64,000 bases of DNA, from NCBI GenBank assembly GCA_049724395.1, contig JAUGWO010000271.1:1-64000 (forward strand), in the 5' to 3' direction. Below the pieces are notes generated by a model. It searched no databases. It was not told the DNA's origin and saw nothing but the letters and a program-made list of their open reading frames with translations. This document shows positions 23,857-36,893 of the stretch, piece by piece. Made by a program: the position numbers and the translations under genes. The DNA comes from Spongospora subterranea f. sp. subterranea. Lineage: Eukaryota; Endomyxa: Phytomyxea; Phytomyxea; Plasmodiophorida. The first letter of the stretch is position 1, and the number at the start of each line of letters is the position of its first letter.

Positions 23857-24056
23857 GACTCCAAGTCGACTCAACAACTTCGAGTCGACTCAACAACTTC
23901 GAGTCGACTCGAACCTGAAGTTCCAAAACGACTCCAAGTCGACTCAACAACTTCGAGTCGACTCGAACCTGAAGTTCCAAAACGACTCCAAGTCGACTCA
24001 ACAACTTCGAGTCGACTCCAACCTGAAGTTCCAAAACGACTCCAAGTCAACTCGGC
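23857..24056. repeat. 54-bp minisatellite, about 3.5 copies
   Basis: Period 54 (a cgactccaagtcgactcaac phase recurs at 23929, 23983 and 24037, and in part at 23856). Within each unit the palindromic GTCGAC core and an aacttcgagtcgactc half-repeat recur. The unit length is a multiple of three, so the plus strand encodes an 18-residue repeat (VDSTTSSRLEPEVPKRLQ) and the minus strand another. Both frames are open, but no start or partner exon supports translation. Confidence 0.85.
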
Positions 24057-24276
24057 AAAAAACCTGAGTCGTTGTGCTCGGCTCTGAGTCAACTCAACTC
24101 AAGTCGCTGTCACCTCTACCTGTCGTTGCCGGAGAAGAGTTCAGTCAACCTGGCACGGTGTACAGGGCAAAACGTGCGGCAATCTTGTCGTCCAGACGCG
24201 CCCTAAAACTAACAATGACAAGGTTGGTCAAGGGGGCGCCGTAATCAACCCACGGATATGGTTGGGCGATATATGA

Positions 24277-25096
<820 letters not shown>

Positions 25097-25790
25097 ATCC
25101 CTATTAAAGACTTAGTGGCAAACAAATACTGCCCTGATGTGGTCTCGCTTCTGATAAGCATCGGCATCGTTCGACCTTCTTTTCCCGATCCCTCTGGATA
25201 TTTTTCAACAATCACATCGGTTGGGTCATGGACATCGATAACAACGTTCAAGAAACCTCATACACGCTGCTGTCCTACGTTCGCAACCTGGAGAGTTGGA
25301 ATCCAACAAGATCCAGCCCCCAATTGGGCAAAATGGGCAACCCCGTAATTGACATGTCCGCGCTCCAAATACACACACGAATTATTGTGGGGGAATCAAG
25401 ATCTCCGGGCCAGTACGACGTGGTTGTGTTACGTTATCACCGTGTAACTTGGGGACCGACTCGTCTATAGTCAATGTTAATGGATCGGTCATTATGATTA
25501 GCGCGTCGTCTTTGACGATGGCTATCAGTACGATCAGTTTGGGGCACGAGGTGGGGGCCGGCGCCGTCAAGCTATCGGGACCGGGGTCGCGTGCAGGCTC
25601 GGGGTCCGGGTCCAGGTCGTTGCCCCTGTCCGATGAGTACGACGACCTTGGGTCTGATGCCATGTCGCATTTGACAAGCCGCTCAGTCATACTATCGGAC
25701 ACAGGGCATAGTTTAGATCTGAGATGTCACGCTTGTGGTGCTATTCAACAGCAATCTCCAGTCAATGTATTAGCAACATAATATTCCGGC
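25097..25790. other. Uncertain coding, between Myb-like gene and PIG-C
   Basis: Plus-strand frames at 25228-25470 (starting MDIDNNVQETSYTLLSY) and 25449-25781 overlap. The second is rich in Gly/Ser/Asp and ends with a C-x2-C pair (RCHACGA). An antisense frame (25702-25382) is equally open. They could be early exons of the PIG-C gene or a separate short gene. I recognise no domain. Confidence 0.25.
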
Positions 25791-25814
25791 TCCGTTTAAT
25801 TCTTCCAATTTTCA

Positions 25815-27169
25815 TTATTCTTCTGATTTTATCAAGCTTTTTCGTCAACGCTTTCTCAACTGTCACGCTTCATCCAAAACTTAAAGTGCTTTATGGGCAG
25901 CCAAAGAAGCCTTGGAGAAGGATCTTGTATGAACGACAAGACTATCCAGATAATTTTGTGGACGACACATTTCTTAGCCTTCTTATAACCAATGGTTAGT
26001 TTCTGTGTGCATCCCAGTATTTCTCTCTAATTCACTGTTACAGCAAATGTTCAAAATCCAACATTTGGGTCGTTGGTGTTCGATTCGTTGGCGATCACCC
26101 AGGAAATTTCTATCGCCGGAATTTTTTTGTAATTGCCTCTGTAGCGTCGTTGATTTCCCATACTCATCAAGTAATAGGTCCGTCTTCTGGACCGTGCTGC
26201 GCAGGACCTTCAGTGCAGATTTTCTTGTGGCACTGGATGTATTTTTGATTCTGTTCGGCAGTGCTTTAAAAATTGCTCTGGATTCAAATTTTGATGCCAG
26301 GTCCATCAACATAGGTGCGCGGTTAAATAATAGCACGCCCATTGTTTTTTTTCCTATGTTTTCACATTTAATACACGCCAAGTACCCGATTGTGTATCTC
26401 ACACAATTCTCCTTTTCAGGGGATGGTTTCGGCAAACTGTTGGACTTATTCAAGTTTCTTGGCATCCTGCTTGGGCTTTCACCGGTCTTGATGACCCTAA
26501 CTAGCGCATACAGCGACGATACGATATGGGCTCTGAATTTAGTTTTATGCACAACGCATGTATTCCTGCACGACTACACATTCACGCCAATTAGGACTAC
26601 CGCGTAAAAAAATTGCGGTTCATCGATAAAGATCCTGACTTTTTCGTAGGTTTGCAGGCACAATATCCTTAAATGCAGCTATATTCGCGTCCATCCTGTT
26701 AGCGTCGAGGTTAAAAGTCTCAGGAGACGTTTTCGCGTTTGTCTTGTTTGCATTTCTTGTATTTGCTGGGTTCCCGTTTTTATCCTCGTCGATCCGAGTA
26801 CGTTGAGCATTCACGTGTGAGTATATTGTTCTCTGATGAGGTCAATAGAGATATTCCTCCCGCTTGCATCTTGCAGTGACGTTGCTTCTTCAGGTACCTT
26901 CATTGCTCTCACCTAGATTTTATTTATTCACTGTTTCACCAGGGTCTCGTTTTGATCCTGTTATCGTTCATCTCTTTAGCTGCATGTGTAGCCATGATGT
27001 GTTGTTTCTTATTCATTACTCTCGTTTGCCCTTTCTGGTTAAAATGGATCAAGCGATATAAAAAGTAAGGACATCGCCATCGGTAGAGATTGTCTGTTAT
27101 TCATGTTGTGCACACAGTGAGATACAAGGACCATGGGACTACGATGCAGAGAGCGAACAAATAGGATAA
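25815..27169 (+). CDS. PIGC: PIG-C / GPI2, GlcNAc-PI transferase subunit
   Basis: The family start is visible as KKPWRRILYERQDYPDN (about 25899-25960), then FLSLLITN, an intron (about 25994-26041), NVQNPTFGSLVFDSLAITQ and several hydrophobic segments. The marker block SPVLMTLTSAYSDDTIWAL lies at 26475-26535. Next come LNAAIFASILLASRLKVS (26670-26720) and FAFLVFAGFPFLSS, and the C-terminal QGPWDYD ending with TAA at 27169, like the family's terminal GPWDEA. PIG-C is a polytopic ER membrane subunit of the complex that makes the first GPI-anchor intermediate, N-acetylglucosaminyl-PI. At least five short introns interrupt it. The true N-terminus is unresolved. Confidence 0.85.
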
Positions 27170-27324
27170 ATTGATTGATACAGTTTTTATTCAAGTTGCC
27201 TTGGAGAACAGTTCCTTTATTTTTGGTAGCGCACCGTGCTGCCTACAAAAGTCGCAGGTTAAAAGCTGACCAAATGCTGATTGCAAAACGTCAAAGTAAA
27301 ATGGTTCGATGAAGCAAATGGTGT

Positions 27325-30300
27325 TCAAGGCGTCATTATATATACACATTTGACTAACCTAGATGCTTGTCGATTGTGAATAACTGCAGCAGAAGTTGGT
27401 TTTGTGAGCTTCAAATGATTTCCAGGAGCATATCCCAATTTTCCATTGAAATCGACTTTGAAACCAGCCATCAGGAAGTTGTTGGAGAACGACAAGCGTA
27501 TCACCCTTCTTGAACGATATCTCGGTTGCGTCAGTTGCGTTGAAATCGAAAAGACCAACTGCATATTCCACATTGCTGTTCCTTGGAGGAACCTGTGGGT
27601 TGGCTGGCTGCGACAATATTATTCCTGGATCTACGAAATTCTCAATTCAACATCAAGGAATTCCCTATACAGAGCGCTGTTATACTCATGCTTTGCCTTC
27701 GGATGTGCCCGCTACCAGTCGGCAACCCTGCCTGCTTGCTACGGACGCTAGTGGCGGAAACGGTGGGAATATTGCCAACATGAACCTGACACGCTTCAAT
27801 ACTGCCTTATATACGCACAAAGAAACCCAAAACGACAGTACCTTTATTGTCGAACCAATTGGTTCCAGAAGCAATTCATCATTCAAAGATGGATCCAGTT
27901 CAACAAGGATCTCCCTAAAAAAATCGGAACAAAATAAGTCGAGAAAGAACAATATACATGACGCCACAAAACCTCTTCTGTTTATTCTTGGTCGTGTACG
28001 CGATATGCTTAGTGAAACGGATCGGCAGTTTTTTATCCAGGATGATCAAATACTGATCGGACAATGCAGTGACGAATTCCGTCTTCCTTTCGCATGTGTA
28101 AACGTAGTCATATTCGTTCGGGACATGTACAACCATCAGATTGTCAGCATACGGTGAAAGGCTGATACCTGAAAAATCAATATTGAAATATTCAACTGTG
28201 CAATTTACATTTGGACAACCTTGAATTTCCGCTAACGATATTTTTCTTTTGAGCTTGAACTTCGATGTGAGATTGTACAGGCTATTTTCTGTTAACAGCA
28301 ACAAGCGATTCTGCGTTTTCATTCGTCTGTTCACTTTCAACACTTTATCGAAGAACAGAATCCGAGAATCACGGTTTTTCGTCAGCAGCATCTCCACGCT
28401 TGGCTGTGATGATCCACCTTCATAATCTGAAGTACGCCTTATCATTTAAGACCCAAAATGTGGCTACTCAAGATTATCACCTCCAAAGTAATTCCTGTTG
28501 AATGACTTGACCCGACGCAGCTTTTGGTCGCCAAACAAACCGACAGCGCGCTCGCGTAAACTCTTTGTAATACTTCCTGGCGACCCAGGATCGGTATACC
28601 TGAACATGTTAGGGACCAATCATCCATGGATAACCGATATACTTTCTGAATGAGCGTCGCGAGATCTTGTAAACGGCGGCTACGAAATTCTTCAAGCGCA
28701 AACAACGAAATTGGTTCTCGAATAAACACTTTCGTTTTCCCCATTACAAATTGACTCGATTCCGCAACTTTCATTTCTGCCGCAAAACAAAAGTTGGCTG
28801 TGACCTTTTGTTAAAACATGAGTAAAACCTTGAAGAATGAGGCGCGTTCCTTGGCTGGCCTCCTTATTGTATATTGGCCATGTGGCCGGTGACAGCATTT
28901 TGTACCTGGTCGATTATTATAATTGACGTATATCTATGGGTATAATGGAGGTTTACCTGGCTAAGAACCGCGAGTATTCCATTCGATAAGCGAATCCTGC
29001 TCGGCGAACACGAACGTTTTCCAACAATCCGAGATATTTTATCTGATGGAGAACCATTGGTTCGTCAACATAACCTGTGCAACACTCATCAAGCACGAGC
29101 ACAACTTGTCTCTGCTCGGCACGATACCTGTCCGTTTCTCTTCATTTGGTTTTATGCATCTGATGTAATGTGGCTGGCAGCTGTTCAGTTTGTCAGCCAG
29201 TTGGTTCACCTGCACTTTGAATTGTGCGCCCGCCTAGAAACCATGATATGATGAACATGATGAAGAGAGAGCTACGTACCGTTAAAGGACGTTTTTGATT
29301 GGCGCTACCACTTTCTTTGAAAAACATGGTTTTCATGATCGTCAAATCACAATTCTCTCCAAGTTCAAGAAGATCAGACCATACCAGATCCTATTTTTCG
29401 GCATCAGGAGACTAGAGAACAATAAAAAACAGCATCCGTTACTTTGTTCTTAATGAGAAACAAATCGGCGTCATAAGTTACATTGCCAGCGTAATGAGCA
29501 ATGGTAAACACCTGTCCTAACTACAGTACCGTTGTTAATATTTTAAGACAAAACTTCTCAAGTCAAGACAACCTGTTTCGGCATGGATAAATGGTCATGG
29601 GTCGAAAACGCGTCAGTGAGCGAACTGATGAAAGTGGCAACAGTTCCTTTGGGAATCATACACGCTTCGTCAAGATATGCCAAAATGCCTAACAACATCA
29701 ACTGAATTGGTGGAGAGTCAAAAACGACGCATGACTAAACCATAGGGTTTCTTCTCAATCAGGTCCACAACAATTTTGTTATCAAAATACTCAATATGCT
29801 GCCACGATATTCCTAGTCTCACAGTCAGCACATCTAGATAAAAACCATCACATATTGAAAACACCTTCCACGTCGTATTCCTGTTGTTCGGCCTGTAACG
29901 TTCTGGCAATAAAAACCTATTCAATCGCGTTACAAACAAAATCGTGTTTTTGAAAAAAGTTATACCTGTTGAAGCTTTTCATTTGCGTAATTGATACACA
30001 GCTTCGGAACAAATATCAGACGTGTACTCTAACCCAATATCTGATTCAACAATACCTGTTCAAAAGAATTGGTAGTAAACACTTCAAATCCTATTGGTCT
30101 CTGTTAGCAGCTGAATTGTATAGACTGGCATCGGTAAATACCATATATATCAAGAATTCCGATCTTAGCAACGGTTTCAGCGTCAGGAGCAGCGATCGTT
30201 GTGTTAATGCGCTGGATAATCCAGGAAAAGAGCCGATCATAGACAAGCTTAGCAAAGGCGTCTCGTGTGAAATAACCTTCCGAAAGCAGCGACGTTGGCA

Positions 30301-31714
30301 TCGTCGATGTATGAACATGGCGAACACTCTTACCTTGATCCAAATCAAGAGGAGTTTGAATGGCAGCTTCACGACCAGCGTTGACTGATCGAAACAGGAA
30401 CGCAGACCTGCACAATTCGATAAATTCACCCAAACCTTGCGTTTTCGATTCATCTTACCGGAGTTGCTCGGGTTTACACTGGAGCAGATTGGACACTTTG
30501 CCAACAGCGTCGTCGGTATCCACTATGACGGCGTTATCGCCCGACTTTACGTATTGGATTTGACCAATCCAAAGAATGGCGCTGATAACGGATTACCAAT
30601 ACAACAGGTTCGATGGACGACAGACAGGGTTTACCTTATGACCCGTAAAATTTCACTAACAACATCTGTAGGGATATCCATCGCCGCCAAGCTACCTTTA
30701 CACAAGCTTAACTGAATCGAGATTCACACCTTCTCCTAGTCTACCTAACGTCATTTTGAAATCATCTTTATCGTTGGTGCCTTTAACTTCGGTATATTTC
30801 GATTTGCTCAAGTAATTGAAGTATTCCGGAGCCTCAAGGAAGTACTGAGTCTTAATGAGCGCATTGGCGCCCCGTGTTAACTGATAGAATATGTGGAAAG
30901 ACCGCTCCCCTAGAACGCGACGACGTCACTGATACCCATTGTGGTGCCGAGCTTATGAACAATACCTTCGGAGACCTGGACAACTCGAGACTTCTCCAGT
31001 AGAAAGTTCGAAACTGTTCCTCCGATGGGATCGCTTCGAAAATTGAACGCAATCTGTCAGACCGTTGAGGTTTGGCGAGTTTGTGGCCGGAGGTTGACTT
31101 ACTTCCATATACTTGCCGAACCTTGACGAGTTAGAATTCTTCCTCGTACATGCGTTTCCGAAGGATTCAAGAACTGCCGAAGTCTGGAGAATCTGGTCCT
31201 TGATTCGCTTGATTTCGCTCATATCCGAAGATACGGCGGCAATGTACTGAGTTGAAAATCAGGCCTACGGGGGGATTTGTGTGCAACGAACGATAGTGGA
31301 TACCTGCATGAATAATTTGCTGGCCTCTGTTTTCCCAGCTCCGCTTTCACCAGATATAATCACGCATTGATTAACATGATTGCTTCGCACAGCGGTGATG
31401 CTTTCCTCAGCAATAGCGTATATGTGAGGAGGATGTTCGTACATGTACCTGATTTCACAATTGACAGCGTTTTTAGTCGAAATTCTCTGATACCGAATTC
31501 AGAAGGACGTGTACCGTCCGCGATATTTGCTGATATAAGCATCGCCATATATGTTAAGGGATTTGAAGGGGTTGACACTTAAAAGGACATTGCCAATGTA
31601 TGTGTATATGTCGTTGATGGCATGCCGGGCCTTAAGCGTCGCTAGGATGCTGCTCTCGTCGATTTTTGACAGCAAGACCAGATCGCTGATCGACTGCTTT
31701 GAATACAGCGCCAT
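27325..31714 (-). CDS. Class I myosin (motor-IQ-TH1-SH3)
   Basis: Read from an ATG at 31714: [20 protein letters not shown] opens the motor. The P-loop [12 protein letters not shown] is near 31345, followed by ILESFG-like VLESFGNA and the transducer and lever region. LDIYGI lies near 30140, a [15 protein letters not shown] block near 29690, and the actin-binding RCIKPN near 29100. An IQ-like neck follows [10 protein letters not shown] (about 28650). The TH1 tail has [15 protein letters not shown] and [17 protein letters not shown] (28360-28080). A C-terminal SH3 is present ([11 protein letters not shown] ... [15 protein letters not shown], about 27560-27440). This is the layout of membrane-binding myosin I, acting in endocytosis and cell motility. 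Many introns are present. In the SH3 the reading frame shifts by one base after DGWF (about 27465), which needs checking. Confidence 0.87.
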
Positions 31715-33930
31715 CCGCCTTTACCAGGCGATAAACCAACGTTATTGGGATGTGAGTCGAATAGTGATCATGTGACGCACCTAGCGTTTCACATCACGTG
31801 CCCACGTCACTGTGCACTACTACCAGGTGGGGGACGTGGGGGTACCCGACCCTACAGGACCCTACACTCTGCACTGCGGTACATATGTCCTAACGTCATT
31901 CCAGTTAGCGTCGTACTCCGCGAGTTGGGCGTGTTTTCAGATTGGCCAACCCGTGAGCGCGACAAAAAAAGAGTCGGAAAGGCGAATCTCCAAAATGTAG
32001 TCGTGATTGTTTAACGCCCCCTTGAGGGCTTTGAAATAGGCCCCTGTAAGTAGAGGTTTCGGAAGAGGGCATAATTCAATTCTAAACCCCAATATATTTG
32101 AGTTGCCAGGATCCAAGAAATAAATTTTGGTTGGTTGCTGTCGGAGTAGCTCGTTTGTGAAGAAACCAGTTTACTGTTTCTTTTTCTGTTTAATAATTTT
32201 TTCTTTCGCCAACTTTTTGTTTGAGATATATGATTGGTTTAACCAATGGGTTTTTGTTAGTTTCCTGGGGGAATTGCAAAACCCGTTTGAAATTTCAATG
32301 TTTCGAGGAAGGTTTTTGAAGGGCTTTTAATCGATTGATTTTCTGGCTGAGTCCAGTTCTCCCCCCATGGTAAAAAATGTCAATTAGAAGTTGTTCGAAA
32401 AGTAATGGATCTTAGGAGAACTGAGATTCCTTGGACCAGGATACGACCATCCTGCTGTATATCAAGGACATCCATATCCTGACTTTGCATGTGCAATCGA
32501 AACCCTGAAAAAATTTATACATATGGACTATGAGCTCGTGGACCTTATTACATTTTCTGGCATACAGACTGTCCCGTGCAGAAGATACTTATCATCTATG
32601 GGAAAGATTAGAAGAAGCTACGAGTGGTTGTACCTCCAATGTATTTGTTGCTCCACTCCGCCTCGAGGTATGCAAGAACCTTGAAGAACAATCCAGAAGC
32701 GAGGGTGATTTTATTTAAAATGCCAAAAGCTGTATCAGTAATGGCGGAAAGGCCGATTAGAAGCCACGACAAACAGCAGATCTTGGATATAGGAAACGAT
32801 CTGAATTGTGACCTGCCTCTTAAAACCATACGAACCACTGTTCACAATTCAGGTCGTTTCCTATATTCAAGGGAAGGAGAACGTATGATTGTACACGGTG
32901 ACGATAATATTGAAATCTCGCTAAAATAGGAGAATTATAGCGCCGAAGCAGAGCTCGTTGATCCCAATTCACATCAGAAAGATAAGATGGTCAGTAGACT
33001 ACAATGTTTGTTGGAAACGTTCGGTTACGTCAGAAGTACATGTTTGACCTGGAACCAGAAGAGTAATAAACGAAGTATAGTGCCCGTTCCTACGATGGTA
33101 AAGTCCCTACGAAGGAGGAAGTAGAAGTGATCGGATGCTGCTATAAGTATGACATGGTCGATTCGCAGGGCGTTTTGATATCCAGACCACAGGTAAGTAT
33201 GAAGTTTGTGAAAGACCATTATAACACTGCCAAAGTGACCTGGGACTCTCATTATAGCGCTGAAGCAGAGCTCGTTGATCCCAATTCATATCAGAAAGAT
33301 AAGATGGTCAGTGGACTACAATGTTTGTTGAAAACGTTCGGTCACGTCAAAAGTACATGTTTGACCAGGACCCAGAAGAGTGATAAATCAAACGAAGTTT
33401 AGTAAGAATATGTACCGAGTGTTTTGGAAAAGGAAGCGAAGTTGTAGAACACATCGACTTCGTTCATACTGTACATCGGTTCTGATTACGTAATGGAATT
33501 TGTCTACGAGCCTCTGTCGCACAGCTTCGTAGAGTTGGAACTCTTGATCTCTCAGATGGTGTTCGTGCGATACACGAGTGCTCCGATGGAGTGAGGACGG
33601 GTGACATTGTCGGTGGGTTAATTCCTGGAACAGGCTGCCGCCGCTTCTTGAGGGAAGGAGCACACGTTTTTCCGTCCGCTGCCGTTCTTTTTCCGAAGGA
33701 GTGCGATCCTATCATGGCGCGTTTGTGATAACGTTCTGCTTAAAAAGGAGAGTACTTGACTAGTGCTTGTACAAATTCAGCTATTGAAAATGCAGTTCCT
33801 GCGTTTCCTCCGACCCGGACGAAATTTTCAAAGGCGATAATGAGAATTCTGCAGTTTCTGTTGCTGTCCAACTGTTCCAGTATATAAAACCGATTATCAA
33901 CGAAACCGTAGCATCAATGAAGAGTTTTAG
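31715..33930. other. Region without a confident gene; contains a local duplication
   Basis: Short frames on both strands. One plus frame (32624-32929) reads PPMYLLLHSASRYARTL and continues for 101 residues without a recognised domain; another (33127-33402) overlaps the duplicated unit. The first 300 bases upstream of the myosin start probably contain its promoter. Degenerate transposon remains would fit, but no motif proves it. Confidence 0.3.
32933..33399 (+). repeat. Direct duplication, unit about 145 bp, offset 317 bp
   Basis: 32933-33076 and 33250-33399 share most bases (both contain gcagagctcgttgatcccaa and tacaatgtttgttg). The copies differ at scattered positions and by small indels near the end. 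The second copy lies in an open frame, the first does not. It looks like a local duplication in decaying DNA, or two copies of a short repeat. Confidence 0.75.
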
Positions 33931-33965
33931 ACGCGTTCGACTTCCCGAACGACTTCGCTCATTTT

Positions 33966-34098
33966 TTATCTATTCCAACATTGTCAAGAACAGTGTCTCG
34001 TCCCATAAGTGGGCATTTACCTTAAAAAATGTACTTTCAGTGAAGGTATAGTAGTTATTCCTCCCTTTGAATCATCAGACAATGTTGGAATAGATATG
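33966..34098. mobile_element. Very small MITE-like element with 18-bp inverted ends
   Basis: atctattccaacattgtc at 33967-33984 is the exact reverse complement of the 18 bases at 34079-34096; they enclose about 94 bp. The inside begins with gtctcgtcccataagtgggc, which resembles the ends of Stowaway/mariner-like elements. A real mariner copy starts just 24 bp further on. No clear target duplication was fixed. Confidence 0.5.
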
Positions 34099-34121
34099 AC
34101 TTATTCCGGATTAACTTACTA

Positions 34122-35970
34122 CTCCCTCTGTCCCATAAAAAGGTTTCGAAAAAAAACAATGTGCCAACTTAAGCTCATTTTTCATCCGATTTTCTTGCTC
34201 GAAGTTGCATAAGCTGCATGCCTGACAACCAGATGTAAGAGTGCCAACCGGAATTTTTTTGAATTGTTTTTGATTGCGTAATTCATGACGATATATTCGA
34301 TTTTGTACTTCAGCCAAGAAGGACACTGAACTCGACAATAGTTCGACAATTTAACAGCTACAGGGGTATTATTGGTAATTGTAGATAGGCAACTTCGCGT
34401 AGAATCCGACATATTTTTTGAAATTTTGCGAGCAAGTTCAAGTGCTGTAGGGCAGTGTTAAGAAGGGCCATCCAGGATATATCCATTGATAAAGGAGACA
34501 ATCGCCATTATGGGACCTAACTCAGGATCACGTTCCACATGTTATATTGGGCGTAGATCATCATTAACAATGGATCCCTCTGAGGTCGAATTGCAAAAAA
34601 AGCAGCTGAGCGATGATGAGCGCCGTGCCATTTTTGATTTTCTCAGTGCCAGAAGGAAGAATCCGGATGTGTCAGATAAGTTAATGATAGGGACAATTTC
34701 CGCCGCAGCAACACGATTCAAAGTCAGTGAAACCTCCATCAGAAAAATCTACAATCGTGGCTGTCAATCGTTATCCGAAGGGAGGTTGATACCTGATACA
34801 GCAGCTAGACATATTGGCAGGTCCGGACGTAAGAAGGCAGTTACTTTAAATCTTGAGGCAATCATGACAATTCCGTTGACGTTGCGCCAAAACATTCGCT
34901 CGACGGCGTATCATTTGAATGTTTCCAAAAGCACTTTGCATCGCCGTATAAAGGAAGGAGGATTGATAAAGCCCCATACTAACGCCATCAAACCCTATTT
35001 GACCGAGCGTAACAAAGTCGGCCGCATTCAATTTTGCATCTCTCACCTCGAACTGAATCCGTCGAACAATGATTACAGTTTTGACCTGATGATGAATACT
35101 GTTCACATTGACGAAAGGTGGTTTTATTTGACCAGAACTAACCAAAGGTACTACTTGGCGATAGGCGAAGACCCTCCTCATCGTACAGCAAAAAGTAAGA
35201 GATTCATCACAAAGGTGATGTTTCTACGGGCGGTAGCACGGCCACGGTACGATACGAGTTCCAAGAAAGTGTTCGACGGAAGAATCGGAATCTGGCCATT
35301 CGTATACAGAGAACCTGCACAAAGGAAAAGCAAAAATCGGCCTGCTGGAACAATGGAGACAAAAGCATGTACATCAGTTAGAAAGCCAGAAATCTGTAAT
35401 ATGCTTATCGCGAGAGTATTTCCAGCAATACGAGGAAAATGGCCTAGAACATGGGCTGGTCAGACACATAGCAGAATCTATGTGCAGCAGGATAACGCAA
35501 GGCCACACCCAGATGGCAATGACCCGATTATTAAGGAAGCATTAAAGGGCCAGGATTGCCTAATCCAGCTGTGTCAACAACCGGCCAATAGTCCCGACCT
35601 CAACGTACTCGACTTAGGATTCTTTCGATCCATACAAAGTCTGCAGCATCAACTGCCGCAAAGCAATATCGACGAATTTATTCTTGCAACAGAGAAAGCG
35701 TTCAGTGATTTCGGAGCCTGTTGCCCTGAATGACGTGTTTCTAAACTTACAAAGGCTGTATGATCGAAATAATGAAAGATCAAGGCAACAACAAATATAA
35801 AGTCCCGCATATGGGAAAAGCGGCGTTGTCGAGACGAGACAAACTTCCTCAATCGTTGTCTTGCCCTGAAGACCTTGTCACTCAGACTATATCGTATTTA
35901 TTTGACTCGATGTGACTGGGTACGTTCACCAATAAATTCGTTTCGAAACCTTTTTACGGGACAGAGGGAG
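34122..35970 (+). mobile_element. Complete mariner element, plant-type DD39D (Stowaway-like ends)
   Basis: Terminal inverted repeats of 30 bp (34122-34151 and 35941-35970) match at 29 positions and start CTCCCTCTGTCCC, the end sequence typical of plant mariner-like elements and Stowaway MITEs. A TA dinucleotide lies directly outside both ends (34120-34121 and 35971-35972), the expected target duplication. Inside is one long transposase frame. The element is 1849 bp long and looks complete. Confidence 0.92.
34510..35733 (+). CDS. Mariner-like transposase, DD39D
   Basis: 407 residues from the ATG at 34510; a second ATG at 34570 is equally possible. The N-terminal half carries helix-turn-helix motifs (SETSIRKIYNRG and NVSKSTLHRRIKEGG). 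The catalytic domain has Asp1 in HIDERWFYLT, Asp2 in VQQDNARPH and Asp3 in NSPDLNVLDLGFF. The spacing from Asp2 to the Asp in NVLD is 39, the DD39D signature of plant mariners (Soymar/Osmar type). The frame is open throughout and the element ends are intact, so the copy may be young or still active. It cuts and pastes the element at TA sites. Confidence 0.9.
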   Translation: MGPNSGSRSTCYIGRRSSLTMDPSEVELQKKQLSDDERRAIFDFLSARRKNPDVSDKLMIGTISAAATRFKVSETSIRKIYNRGCQSLSEGRLIPDTAARHIGRSGRKKAVTLNLEAIMTIPLTLRQNIRSTAYHLNVSKSTLHRRIKEGGLIKPHTNAIKPYLTERNKVGRIQFCISHLELNPSNNDYSFDLMMNTVHIDERWFYLTRTNQRYYLAIGEDPPHRTAKSKRFITKVMFLRAVARPRYDTSSKKVFDGRIGIWPFVYREPAQRKSKNRPAGTMETKACTSVRKPEICNMLIARVFPAIRGKWPRTWAGQTHSRIYVQQDNARPHPDGNDPIIKEALKGQDCLIQLCQQPANSPDLNVLDLGFFRSIQSLQHQLPQSNIDEFILATEKAFSDFGACCPE

Positions 35971-36893
35971 TAGTTGTATTTCGAGATTCTCGGGCAGCAA
36001 GCCCTGTCGTGTTTTGAAAATGTAAAACCGGAAACGCTGAACATACGCTAGCATATGTTCATTGTAGGACGAATGAACTGTAAGTCAATGTAGCTGGAAC
36101 TCTCACAATTATTATCAGTTGTACGTTTCTCAATGCGACGAATGACAACCGATAATCTTTTCGCTTCCTCTTCAATTTCCGCAGAACATGGCAGCGATGC
36201 ATGGCGATTATCTTGCGGTTTCAATAGATGCCTAATTGAACTCCACTCAAGACGAAAAAGAGTCAATGTCTTTCCTTCAATTTGGACTGCAGTTTCATGA
36301 AATAGTGTTTTGGTCGGCGATGTCGTGTTGGAATCATACCTTGACCGTTTTGTCCTCCAGGTGGAATAAGAGGCAACAGACTCCCTCGCCCGTTATCGTC
36401 AATTTCGAATATTCGCTTCTATTGTGATTGTTGGCTGGAAAAATGACGTCTCACAATCCGTATTTCATAATTCCGACAAACCGGTTCTATCCCATGTCAA
36501 CAAGTCGATTTGTTTTGATACGTTTTCCCATTTAACTCAGTAATTGGGTTTGTGTCAACCATTTTACGCTTATTCAGGTACACGATTTCCAACCCGACCA
36601 TGAGTCGGTGGTTGTCTATTCGGGGTGGGATCTATTGTCATTCCTTCCACTGCCATCATATCTGATGGTAACCGACTCCAACGATTTATTGAACTCAACA
36701 ACAAAAATCAATCGACATCAATGGAGCCAGAGTTGCCTAACTAGGGTAGTCCATAGCGAAGGAAGGTGTTGAACCCGCTTGTGTCTCCGGCAATGTTCTC
36801 CAGAATCCAACGAAATTATACCGAAAAAAGTTGATATGAATACAACAAAATAATTCTTCAAAACATTGTGAAACTACCCTAAGGCCATTAGGT
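35971..36893. other. Intergenic, no feature seen
   Basis: Short frames only, the longest 36048-36266 minus. It contains the region downstream of the minus-strand Cys/His-module gene, whose stop is at 36894. Confidence 0.3.

Noticed and set aside
26005-26607. 200-residue plus and 189-residue minus frames at 26 kb as separate genes
   Set aside because: Both come from the PIG-C gene; the plus frame mixes exon and intron sequence, and the minus frame is its shadow.
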